Shown here one piece after another: positions 1-5,640 of a stretch of 7,833 nucleotides of DNA. Under the pieces are notes generated by a model, which was given only the letters and a program-made list of their open reading frames with translations, was not told the DNA's origin and made no database searches. Position numbers and translations under genes: made by a program. The first letter of the stretch is position 1; each line of letters opens with the position of its first letter. This stretch comes from Cyanobacteria bacterium HKST-UBA02 (GTDB taxonomy: Bacteria; Cyanobacteriota; Vampirovibrionia; Obscuribacterales; Obscuribacteraceae): assembly GCA_020431945.1 (NCBI GenBank), contig JAGQHH010000152.1:1-7833 (forward strand), read 5' to 3'.

Positions 1-281
1 TGCCCTGTGGCTTCTCCGGCAAGCCACTCTCCTTCGATATGAGAGACGATATGGTGATTGCTTTCCCCGGGCCTCAGGGTCCCGTATGCCGCCAGGCGGT
101 GGGAGGGATTGTCCAGAATTCGCTCGATCGTTTCTTCGATAATAGTTGGGCTTTCGTCAGCCGGCTCATGCCCCATCGCCTGCAGGGATTCCCGGAGGTC
201 CTTCTCGGTGTCTTTTCCAGGCCGGCGGCGCCAGCGATTGTGTGATTCGAGAAGGTTCAACACAGGGGTCAGCCGGATCAC
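1..281 (-). CDS. Gamma-glutamylcyclotransferase (AIG2)-like protein, cut by the left edge
   Basis: This minus-strand frame is open from a GTG at 281 to position 1, giving 93 codons and no stop inside the window. Residues 65-72 read AYGTLRPG, followed by a SNHH stretch and then G-E-W-L-x-G-x-x-x-G. This is the substrate-loop signature of the GGCT/AIG2 cyclotransferase fold, whose members release 5-oxoproline from gamma-glutamyl amines. The active-site glutamate would lie beyond the edge, so catalysis cannot be judged. The GTG overlaps the TGA of the previous gene as GTGA (281-278), matching the overlaps elsewhere in this operon, but it has no clear Shine-Dalgarno. Alternative starts are GTG at 263 or ATG at 176; the latter would give a conventional short lead into the motif. 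The charged stretch at residues 12-60 reads like real coding sequence. The family is fairly secure; the substrate and the start are not. Confidence 0.72.
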   Translation of the reverse strand, partial: MIRLTPVLNLLESHNRWRRRPGKDTEKDLRESLQAMGHEPADESPTIIEETIERILDNPSHRLAAYGTLRPGESNHHIVSHIEGEWLAGEATG

Positions 282-526
282 AGGGGATTGATGATCAGAT
301 AAGTGGAAACTGCCGCCACCGTTGCCCAGATCCCGGCTATCAGAGGCGGCCAGACCATGAAGCAACGAGTGTCTTTTTTGCCGCTTGCATAGGCGAGCAT
401 ATAGAAAATGGCGGCTAGACCGGCGGCGACCGGAAGGGCAAATTTCTGGGTGAGAAGGATGATGGTTGCGGCTTTGCAGAAGGTGAAGGCAAGGCCTTCG
501 AATTTTTCGCCCATTTCTCTGGTCAT
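278..526 (-). CDS. Small two-to-three-helix membrane protein, unknown function
   Basis: This is an 82-residue hydrophobic protein that I do not recognise. A short charged N-terminus (residues 1-10) is followed by a hydrophobic stretch at about 12-47, probably two helices around a K28 break. A charged loop, GKKDTR, spans 49-54, and a last hydrophobic segment covers about 57-80. The charged termini and loop suggest an inner-membrane protein. The ATG at 526 overlaps the TGA of the upstream gene as ATGA. It has a GAGGA site 7 nt upstream (534-538), which argues that this is a real gene. The downstream gene appears to start within its stop codon. The overlaps suggest translational coupling and production in fixed ratio with the zinc-ribbon membrane protein, possibly as a partner subunit; that last step is inference. 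Confidence 0.7.
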   Translation of the reverse strand: MTREMGEKFEGLAFTFCKAATIILLTQKFALPVAAGLAAIFYMLAYASGKKDTRCFMVWPPLIAGIWATVAAVSTYLIINPL

Positions 527-945
527 GGCTCTATCCTCGTCTCATCAATATTTTCGATTGCCTTATCCGCAGTGATCATCTTTTGCGGCTCCTGGTACAT
601 ATAGCGTATCAGACGAAACATGAGGTACGCTGTTCCGAAGCCCAGGAAGGCCAGGAAGAGCAGAGGCGGATTCAGAGCCAGGGTCCCGAATATGGAAGAG
701 CAGGTTCCCACGGCGGCGGCTACCACCATGATCACTGCTAAAAAGAGCGCTGCTACGCCTTTGCCCAGAAAGACCAGGACCCGGCCGGTGGTGGCAAGCG
801 CGCTGGCAGGCTTTTTCTCGCCCTCGGGCACCGTGGGAAGTAGATTGCCATCCTCTACGTCTTTGCGGGCCTGGTGGCATTTCTCGCAGAGATCCGAGTC
901 CGGCTTAACCGGTTGACCACACCAGTCGCATAGTGGCATGTCCAT
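523..945 (-). CDS. Zinc-ribbon membrane protein, unknown function
   Basis: The protein has 140 residues. Two CxxC knuckles lie at its N-terminus (C6/C9 and C20/C23, reading CDWC and CEKC), typical of the short zinc ribbons found at the start of many bacterial membrane proteins. A charged linker spans about 25-50. Two hydrophobic segments follow at about 53-80 and 92-112, then a charged C-terminal tail rich in acidic residues. The frame is open further upstream, but that part reads antisense to nothing and in-frame through the upstream gene, so it is not coding. The ATG at 945 is chosen because it follows the previous stop by 2 nt and has a GGAGA site 10 nt upstream (956-960). The next ATG is two codons in (939). 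No enzymatic motif is visible; the metal-binding head probably faces the cytoplasm. Confidence 0.72.
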   Translation of the reverse strand: MDMPLCDWCGQPVKPDSDLCEKCHQARKDVEDGNLLPTVPEGEKKPASALATTGRVLVFLGKGVAALFLAVIMVVAAAVGTCSSIFGTLALNPPLLFLAFLGFGTAYLMFRLIRYMYQEPQKMITADKAIENIDETRIEP

Positions 946-947
946 AG

Positions 948-1658
948 TCAGGCGGTCTCCTTCTTTCTGGATCTGACAAACAACCCCACGGCCATGGCGA
1001 GAGCTATCTCCAGGCACAGCCACTGAGCCAGGGAGAGCCCGGCCACCACTTCGGTGCGTTCCCGGAAAAACTCCAGAACAAAGCGCCCGCTTCCCCAGGC
1101 GATCAGATAGTATCGGAAGAGATCTCCTTCTCTTCTTGATTTGATCATTCTGGTGGCTAGAAGAAGAGAGAGGAATATGGTCAGGGACCAGGCTGCCGAA
1201 TAGAGCTGGGCCGGATGCCGTAAGGCTCCGTCCTGATACACCGCCCACGGTATCGAGGCAGCGGCCGCGCCGCAGCAGCAGGAATTGAAGAAACATCCGA
1301 GCCGGCCGACGAATTCTCCGAAAGAAAGAGCCAGGGCGAAGCCGTCACCGGTGGAGCGATTGACGCCAAGGCGTTTTTTGGCCAGCTCCACGGCAAGCCA
1401 GCCGAAGAGGACGCCACCGGTGATGGTACGGCCGTCAGGATGGGCGAAGAGGCTGAGAGGATCGAGACCGGCGCCGGCAAGAAAGAGCATGCGGGTGAGC
1501 TTCGCCCCCACCACGCCCCCGGCAAGACCGGCAAGCAATATAAGCACCGTACCCTTCTTCTCGAATCCCCGGCGCAGGGAGCAGATAAAGAAGATAGCCA
1601 TACCGGAGAGATAGGCCAGGAAAGTAAGAACGGAGCCTGTACTGAGGGCGGGGATCAT
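948..1658 (-). CDS. Lgt-like (prolipoprotein diacylglyceryl transferase family) membrane protein
   Basis: The protein has 236 residues, is strongly hydrophobic with about seven membrane segments, and is shorter than typical Lgt (about 290 in E. coli). The Lgt family moves diacylglycerol from phosphatidylglycerol to lipoprotein cysteines. Landmarks are GRLGCFFNSCCCG at 118-130 (the Lgt GRxGNFxNxExxG signature region), HPAQLY at 148-153 and GRFVLEFFRE at 191-200. The signature arginine (R119) and the arginine of the last motif are kept. The asparagine and glutamate of the canonical signature are cysteines here (C122, C127), and the usual HGG histidine is a threonine (ITGG, T80). This makes it a divergent paralogue that probably does not do the housekeeping reaction, though a glycerolipid substrate is plausible. 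The ATG overlaps the radical SAM stop as ATGA; an AGAGGT lies 12 nt upstream (1671-1676). The family call is strong; the activity is unknown. Confidence 0.82.
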   Translation of the reverse strand: MIPALSTGSVLTFLAYLSGMAIFFICSLRRGFEKKGTVLILLAGLAGGVVGAKLTRMLFLAGAGLDPLSLFAHPDGRTITGGVLFGWLAVELAKKRLGVNRSTGDGFALALSFGEFVGRLGCFFNSCCCGAAAASIPWAVYQDGALRHPAQLYSAAWSLTIFLSLLLATRMIKSRREGDLFRYYLIAWGSGRFVLEFFRERTEVVAGLSLAQWLCLEIALAMAVGLFVRSRKKETA

Positions 1659-3070
1659 GTCGAGCAGCCGACCTCTTTCTTGCCTGACAGAGCCCTGACG
1701 TCGAGCCCCTGTCTGTAGAAGATGTTATAGGTATCGAAGGGAATGATCCGCCCGTCGGTATGCGCGATATGGACACAGGAGCGTTTCACCGAACGCATAT
1801 CGAAATTGTGCGGATCCAGAAACTCCATGATGATAATCCGGAAGATATTCTCGTAAGAGAGCTCGCCGGGATGCTCCAGGCGGGGCAGGCAGCAGAGCAG
1901 GTCGCCCACGGCATGGGAAGTGCTGCCTGGTGTCTGGTTGAGAGAAAACAGATTGAACAGACGCCGGCGAACCGCTTCATCGGCTTCATATCTGATGGTA
2001 TTGCCAGCGCCACCAAGAAGGACCTCTTTGCCGATCAGACCGGAAAGAGGCACTGTTTTCCCGTCCCCGGTCTTGAGGGCATAAGCCATGGCGATGCAAT
2101 CAGGATGGCAGGGCACCGGGATAATATCCTCGGCACCGAAAATGCTCGACTGCTCGAGAATCATCTGTCTCACTTCGCCCAGGGTGAGACGGTCCCTGGC
2201 CGGGTCGAAACCCTCGAGCCTGCCGGCGCTCTGGATCGGCTGGAAAGTCACTCCACGAATGCAGGGCTGGCTCAGAGCATAATCGATGATCGCACCGATC
2301 TCGTTATCGTTGAGTCCTTTTTTCAGGGTGACCACGAGATTGGTGGAGATCCCGAACTCATTGAGATTCTCTATGGCCTGGCGGCGCACTTCGGTGAGGT
2401 CGAGACCCCTGAGATCGATCTGGGGAGCCGCTTCGAGACTGTCGAATTGCAGATAGATCTCCAGACCGGGCATATACTCGCCCAGACGCCGGGCGAAGTC
2501 TTTCTCCCTGGCGATTCTCACCCCGTTGGTATTGATCATCAGGTGCCTGATCGGTTTGCTCCGGGCAAGATCCATGATCTCGAAAAACTGCGGATGAATA
2601 GTGGGCTCGCCACCGGAAAGCTGCACCACATCTGGCTTGCCTTCGTTTTTCACCAGCTCGTCCAGCATGAACTCGATCTGCTCCAGGCTCCTGTGGGAGC
2701 CTTTTTTGGGGCTGGAGTCGGCATAGCATACGGGACATTCGAGATTGCAGCGCTCGCTCACCTCGACCAGGGTAATACAGCTATGCTGCTCGTGATCGGG
2801 ACAGATCCCGCAGTCGTAAGGGCAACCGAGCTCGGTGCGGGTATTGAAGCGCAGGGGTATCTGACCCGGCTTGAGAAAGTTCCGGCAGGTCTTGTAATAG
2901 TCCACGTCGGTGGAGATGAGAACCCGCTCGAGACCGTGATCGAGACAGTTTTTCAGCATATAGACCCGCTCGTCTTGAAAGACGATTTTGGCTTCCGCTC
3001 TTTTGAGACAGCGGCTGCATATGCTGTTGGTCAGCTCGTAGAAGATGTATGGGCGCTCGGATACGGTCAT
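1655..3070 (-). CDS. Cysteine-rich radical SAM enzyme, Tes/MJ0619-like
   Basis: The protein has 471 residues. The radical SAM CxxxCxxC is C108/C112/C115 (CNLECPVC), and the SAM-binding GGEP is at 153-156. Before the core lies a cysteine-rich region: CSRC at 18-21, C42 with DHG, C62, and CPYDCGIC at 83-90. Further cysteines are C98, C270, C321/C325 (CHPDC), C393/C394 and C432. The C-terminus has MEFLDPHNFD (415-424) and DGRIIPFDTYN (439-449). This layout matches, from memory, the radical SAM family that contains archaeal tetraether lipid synthase (MJ0619), which carries several iron-sulfur clusters and joins lipid chain ends. Other members are uncharacterised, so the substrate is open. The ATG at 3070 is 11 nt after the reductase stop; its GAGG site (3080-3083) overlaps that stop. 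The frame is open upstream to 3352, but that part is a shadow of the reductase. Radical SAM membership is near certain; the lipid role is inferred. Confidence 0.9.
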   Translation of the reverse strand: MTVSERPYIFYELTNSICSRCLKRAEAKIVFQDERVYMLKNCLDHGLERVLISTDVDYYKTCRNFLKPGQIPLRFNTRTELGCPYDCGICPDHEQHSCITLVEVSERCNLECPVCYADSSPKKGSHRSLEQIEFMLDELVKNEGKPDVVQLSGGEPTIHPQFFEIMDLARSKPIRHLMINTNGVRIAREKDFARRLGEYMPGLEIYLQFDSLEAAPQIDLRGLDLTEVRRQAIENLNEFGISTNLVVTLKKGLNDNEIGAIIDYALSQPCIRGVTFQPIQSAGRLEGFDPARDRLTLGEVRQMILEQSSIFGAEDIIPVPCHPDCIAMAYALKTGDGKTVPLSGLIGKEVLLGGAGNTIRYEADEAVRRRLFNLFSLNQTPGSTSHAVGDLLCCLPRLEHPGELSYENIFRIIIMEFLDPHNFDMRSVKRSCVHIAHTDGRIIPFDTYNIFYRQGLDVRALSGKKEVGCST

Positions 3071-3081
3071 GTGAAAGAGCC

Positions 3082-4107
3082 TCAGAAGCGCAGAACGATC
3101 TTGCCTGTGTGGTTGCCGTTCTTCATATAGTCGATACCGGCAGACGCTTCGTCGGCACCGAAGACCTTTTTGTCGATCACCGGCTTGATGCCGTTTGTCT
3201 CCAGGGCCCGGTTCATATTCTCGAACATCTCCCGGGAGCCCACGAAGATCCCCTGCAACCTGATTGCTTTCATCAGCACTCTTATCGGATCGACTTTGCC
3301 CATGCCGGCAAGCACTCCGATGACGCTGATTGCGCCGCCGGTGGCCACGCAATTGATCGAGCGAGGGAGAGTTCCGGCACCGCCTACCTCGACTATATGA
3401 TCGACCCCGGCACCATCGGTGGCGTCAAGGATCTCTTTGTCCCAGTCCGGATTGCTTACATAATTGATCGTATGATGAGCTCCCAGGCTCCTTAGCAACT
3501 CGAGGCGGTCGTCTTTGCTTGAAGTTGCGAAAATGCGGGCGCCAGCCGCTCTGGCGAACTGCAGGGCGAATACGGAGACGCCGCCGGTGCCCATGACCAG
3601 AACGCTTTGCCCAGGCTTCAGGCTGCCGCTCTCGAAGAGGGCATTCCAGGCGGTGACTGCGGCGCAGGGAAGGGCCGCTCCTTCCTCGAAAGAATAGCCT
3701 TCAGGCAACTTCACCAGACCGGTTTCGGGGAATACTCTGTGATTTTGCAGCACCCCGTCGATCTCGCCTCCCAGGGCGCTCTTTCCACAGTTTCCATCGA
3801 TAGGACCCGCCACCCAGTTTTGCATGAAAATACCGGCGACTCTGTCCCCGGGCTTGAATTCGGTCACCCGGGAGCCGCTCTCCACCACCTGACCGGAGCC
3901 GTCCGAAAGGGGGACAAGAGGGAGCTTGAAACTGGGGTTGTAGAGACCGCCTGCAATCAGGAAATCCCTGTAGTTGAGGGAGGCTGCTTTCATCTCCACC
4001 AGGACGTCGGTGGGCCCGAGAGGCGGCAGATCCACATCGGCCGGACTGATCTTGTGGTAATCGAATTCGGTGAGACGATAGGCGCGGGTCTTGGTGAGCA
4101 CAGTCAT
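3082..4107 (-). CDS. Zinc-free medium-chain dehydrogenase/reductase, quinone oxidoreductase-like
   Basis: The protein has 341 residues, the usual length for the MDR superfamily. It has a GroES-like N-terminal half, then a Rossmann nucleotide-binding half with GTGGVS at 173-178 followed by a typical ALQFARAAGA helix. Where alcohol dehydrogenases carry the catalytic zinc cysteine, this protein has LNYRD at 44-48, and the structural-zinc cysteine cluster is absent. That places it with quinone oxidoreductase or enoyl-reductase-like MDRs, which use NAD(P)H to reduce activated double bonds or quinones. The ATG at 4107 is preferred over an upstream in-frame ATG at 4152 because GGAGG sits 5 nt before it (4113-4117). 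It is the first gene of the left operon, 11 nt before the radical SAM gene. It could supply electrons or reduce an unsaturated intermediate for that enzyme; this is inferred from position only. Confidence 0.88.
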   Translation of the reverse strand: MTVLTKTRAYRLTEFDYHKISPADVDLPPLGPTDVLVEMKAASLNYRDFLIAGGLYNPSFKLPLVPLSDGSGQVVESGSRVTEFKPGDRVAGIFMQNWVAGPIDGNCGKSALGGEIDGVLQNHRVFPETGLVKLPEGYSFEEGAALPCAAVTAWNALFESGSLKPGQSVLVMGTGGVSVFALQFARAAGARIFATSSKDDRLELLRSLGAHHTINYVSNPDWDKEILDATDGAGVDHIVEVGGAGTLPRSINCVATGGAISVIGVLAGMGKVDPIRVLMKAIRLQGIFVGSREMFENMNRALETNGIKPVIDKKVFGADEASAGIDYMKNGNHTGKIVLRF

Positions 4108-4112
4108 GACAG

Positions 4113-4117
4113 CCTCC
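4113..4117 (-). promoter_or_regulatory. Shine-Dalgarno fixing the reductase start
   Basis: A perfect GGAGG on the minus strand sits 5 nt before the ATG at 4107. The alternative in-frame ATG at 4152 has no comparable site, so 4107 is the likely start of the first gene in the left operon. Confidence 0.7.
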
Positions 4118-4152
4118 GGTCCAGACAAATGTACAGGTAGAGAGAGAAGCAA

Positions 4153-4158
4153 ATTCTA
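4153..4158 (-). promoter_or_regulatory. Possible -10 element for the left operon
   Basis: The divergent gap between the reductase (start 4107) and the plus-strand gene (start 4204) should hold promoters for both. On the minus strand it contains TAGAAT, one change from the consensus -10. Transcription would begin about 40 nt before the reductase ATG. I find no good -35 at 16-18 nt spacing, so this is a weak candidate. I see no convincing promoter for the plus-strand gene. Confidence 0.2.
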
Positions 4159-4203
4159 GCCGATTTCGTTAGGAGAGTGCTGAGGCTGGGCAGGCCTAGA
4201 ACT

Positions 4204-4776
4204 ATGACGAAACTATATTCCTTGATGCTGTCGATTTCTTCGGTATTGCTGACCAGTGCCCCGGCGTTCTGCCAGGCGGCTCCGGACGTCAAAAAGCCTG
4301 ATGCTGCCTCCATCGCCAATCAGCTGATTAAAGTAAGACAGAATATCATCCAGAAACAGAATCGCCGGAAAGCCCCCCTGGAAGAGGCTGTTTCTTCTCA
4401 GAGCCGCAGTCTGATCTTGAAAAACGGCACTCTGGTAACGGCTGATTCCGACGGGACCCTTACTTTCGTCCTGAAAGAAGGAGGCGCTCGTTATCAAGTC
4501 CCCTCTCTAAAAGGCGCCCGAAAAACCGGTGAGCGCTCAGGTCAGGCGATTTACACTACCCGGGACGGTCACAAGCTCTATCTCAAGCCGGGACCAGGCA
4601 AAGACCTGCCCGGACTGGTCTCGATCCCCGGCGGCACCGATTTCTGGGTGATATTCCCGAACTCTCCGGGTCGCGGTGACATGGCATTTCTTTCGCCTGG
4701 AAACAAGCGGCTGGTGGAGCCCGATGCCCTGAATCTCCTGAAAGGGCACGGGCTCCTCATCGAAATGCTCGAATAG
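4204..4776 (+). CDS. Secreted protein of unknown function
   Basis: This is the only plus-strand gene. Counted from the ATG at 4204 it has 190 residues. Residues 1-25 form a signal peptide: K3, a hydrophobic core LMLSISSVLL, and a likely signal peptidase I site near C23-Q-A25. There is no lipobox around C23. A helical, basic stretch (about 36-57) is followed by a probable beta-rich region (about 68-165) full of Gly, Asp and Thr turns, for example NGTLVTADSDGTLTF. I recognise no family and no catalytic motif. A GTG at 4177 would add nine residues, but its AGGAG is only 1 nt away; the ATG at 4204 has only a weak AGG (4192-4194), so the start is uncertain. It diverges from the left operon and ends 13 nt from a convergent gene. 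It probably acts outside the cytoplasmic membrane. Confidence 0.7.
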   Translation: MTKLYSLMLSISSVLLTSAPAFCQAAPDVKKPDAASIANQLIKVRQNIIQKQNRRKAPLEEAVSSQSRSLILKNGTLVTADSDGTLTFVLKEGGARYQVPSLKGARKTGERSGQAIYTTRDGHKLYLKPGPGKDLPGLVSIPGGTDFWVIFPNSPGRGDMAFLSPGNKRLVEPDALNLLKGHGLLIEMLE

Positions 4777-4789
4777 ATCAAGATCAAAA

Positions 4790-5041
4790 TCAAAATCCGG
4801 TGAGCTTCACGGCAATCAGAGCCAGAGCAAGCACATTGAGGGATATCGCCAGGTTCGATTTCTCGCTCCAGCGCTTCTCGAAAACGAGCAGAATCAATGA
4901 GAATGCCACCAGCCCCAGACCGGCGGCAACGATCATGGGAAGCTCGGTGATAAATGCCATCCTGGCTACAGTGCCGGCCAGATAGAGGGCTACTCCCAGA
5001 AGGATCAGACGAAAGCTTTTTATTGATAGACAGCTGGACAT
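4790..5041 (-). CDS. Small three-helix membrane protein, unknown function
   Basis: The protein has 83 residues and is almost entirely hydrophobic. Three likely membrane helices lie at about 9-29, 32-55 and 62-82. The first loop is very short, and KRWSEKS (about 55-61) gives a positive loop between helices two and three. I do not recognise a family. The ATG at 5041 is chosen over an upstream in-frame ATG at 5155 because a strong GGGGAGG (5048-5054) lies 6 nt before it, and because the added 38 residues would be polar and low in structure. It is separated from the rhodanese gene by 161 nt and converges on the plus-strand secreted gene, so it may be transcribed alone. Its stop is followed in frame by two more TGA codons. 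Confidence 0.68.
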   Translation of the reverse strand: MSSCLSIKSFRLILLGVALYLAGTVARMAFITELPMIVAAGLGLVAFSLILLVFEKRWSEKSNLAISLNVLALALIAVKLTGF

Positions 5042-5047
5042 GAGAAA

Positions 5048-5054
5048 CCTCCCC
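5048..5054 (-). promoter_or_regulatory. Shine-Dalgarno fixing the 83-residue membrane gene start
   Basis: A GGGGAGG stretch on the minus strand lies 6 nt before the ATG at 5041. It is the strongest ribosome binding site in the window and rules against the longer version starting at 5155. Confidence 0.7.
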
Positions 5055-5112
5055 GGAGAACTTGTGGTGAGGTCGCAGGTCTGATGGATGGCGTCTTCCG
5101 GAGAATCTTGCG
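5053..5112. repeat. Imperfect direct repeat in the leader of the membrane gene
   Basis: CCGGAGAACTTGTG at 5053-5066 and CCGGAGAATCTTGCG at 5098-5112 match apart from one inserted T and one substitution. The first copy overlaps the Shine-Dalgarno of the 83-residue gene. AATCTTGC within the second copy (5104-5111) is also inverted as GCAAGATT at 5152-5159. These could be chance; together they suggest a structured leader or a binding site. Confidence 0.25.
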
Positions 5113-5126
5113 ACCAGTCAGAGAAT

Positions 5127-5144
5127 GCCCCCGGTTCGGGAGGC
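5127..5144. other. GC-rich hairpin in the 161-nt gap
   Basis: GCCCCCG (5127-5133) can pair with CGGG-A-GGC (5137-5144), giving seven pairs with one bulged A and a three-base loop. There is no T-run after it on either strand, so it is not a standard terminator. It lies about 86 nt upstream of the start of the 83-residue membrane gene and could be a structure in its leader. Confidence 0.25.
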
Positions 5145-5179
5145 GGTAACGGCAAGATTGAATTCGAGAGTCAAAATAG

Positions 5180-5199
5180 CTCTTGAGAGTGATCAAGAG
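5180..5199 (-). terminator. Possible weak terminator after the rhodanese gene
   Basis: CTCTTG (5180-5185) and CAAGAG (5194-5199) form a perfect 6-bp stem with an 8-nt loop, 3 nt past the rhodanese stop. On the minus strand the stem is followed closely by CTATTTT. The stem is short and only half GC, so termination would be partial at best. Confidence 0.35.
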
Positions 5200-5202
5200 T
5201 AA

Positions 5203-5619
5203 TCAGCTGCAAGTCTCTTTGTCGGTGCAGACGTTAGCAGCGCCGGCTGCAGGAAAAGCCGGATATTTTTCCACCAGTACGTCATAGCCACCCAGAAGCT
5301 TCTGGACGTTGAATCCGTGCCTGGCCAGAAGCAAGGCACCGCGAGCGGCAACGTGACAATATGTGTCATAGCAATAGACCACTACCGGAACACTCTTGTC
5401 CATGCTCTTCAGATGCTCGGGAAGTCCTTTGAGCTCGATGTTGACGGCACCGGGCACATGCCCTTTCTCGTACGCTCTGGCGGTACGCATGTCGATAATC
5501 TGCACAGGAGTGCTGTCGTCTACCATTTTCTTGAGAGCGTGGGGGCTGCATTCGAATCTGAGATAAGCGTCGAAATATTGCTCGGCTGAAATCTCTTCTG
5601 CCACCATTTTCGTAGTCAT
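5203..5619 (-). CDS. Single-domain rhodanese-like protein
   Basis: The protein has 138 residues and one rhodanese domain. The entry motif is IIDMRTARAYEKGHVPGAVNI (41-61, with D43, R45, G53-H54 and P56-G57). The catalytic loop starts at C83, in VYCYDTYCHVAARG (81-94), and LLGGYDVL (108-115) closes the fold. Rhodaneses move sulfane sulfur through a cysteine persulfide; single-domain members serve in sulfur trafficking or as phosphatase-like or sensor domains. The loop carries a second cysteine, C88, in place of the usual glycine-arginine-rich sequence, resembling the subclass with CxxxxCN-type loops. Two more cysteines sit near the C-terminus (C131, C137). There is no signal peptide, so it is probably cytoplasmic. 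The ATG at 5619 has AGGAGA 10 nt upstream (5630-5635). It follows the lipoprotein gene by 21 nt, probably in the same operon. The physiological sulfur donor and acceptor are unknown. Confidence 0.9.
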   Translation of the reverse strand: MTTKMVAEEISAEQYFDAYLRFECSPHALKKMVDDSTPVQIIDMRTARAYEKGHVPGAVNIELKGLPEHLKSMDKSVPVVVYCYDTYCHVAARGALLLARHGFNVQKLLGGYDVLVEKYPAFPAAGAANVCTDKETCS

Positions 5620-5640
5620 ATCTTTTCTGTCTCCTGGAAA

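Noticed and set aside
39..418. Overlapping plus-strand open frames at the left edge.
   Set aside because: They are antisense to the GGCT-like frame, whose YGTLRPG signature is diagnostic, and to the 82-residue membrane gene.
948..1658. Naming this gene lgt.
   Set aside because: Key residues of canonical Lgt are replaced, so the symbol would imply a reaction the sequence does not support.
1760..3130. A 456-codon plus-strand open frame opposite the radical SAM gene.
   Set aside because: It mirrors the radical SAM gene codon for codon on the other strand, shows no family motif, and has the low-complexity look of an antisense shadow. The minus-strand frame has clear catalytic motifs.
3071..3352. 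Upstream extension of the radical SAM frame by 94 codons.
   Set aside because: It lies inside the reductase gene in another frame, is Arg-rich and shadow-like, while the ATG at 3070 has a well-placed ribosome site.
3607..4140. A 177-codon plus-strand open frame opposite the reductase.
   Set aside because: The reductase has nucleotide-binding and family motifs over this region, and the plus frame has none.
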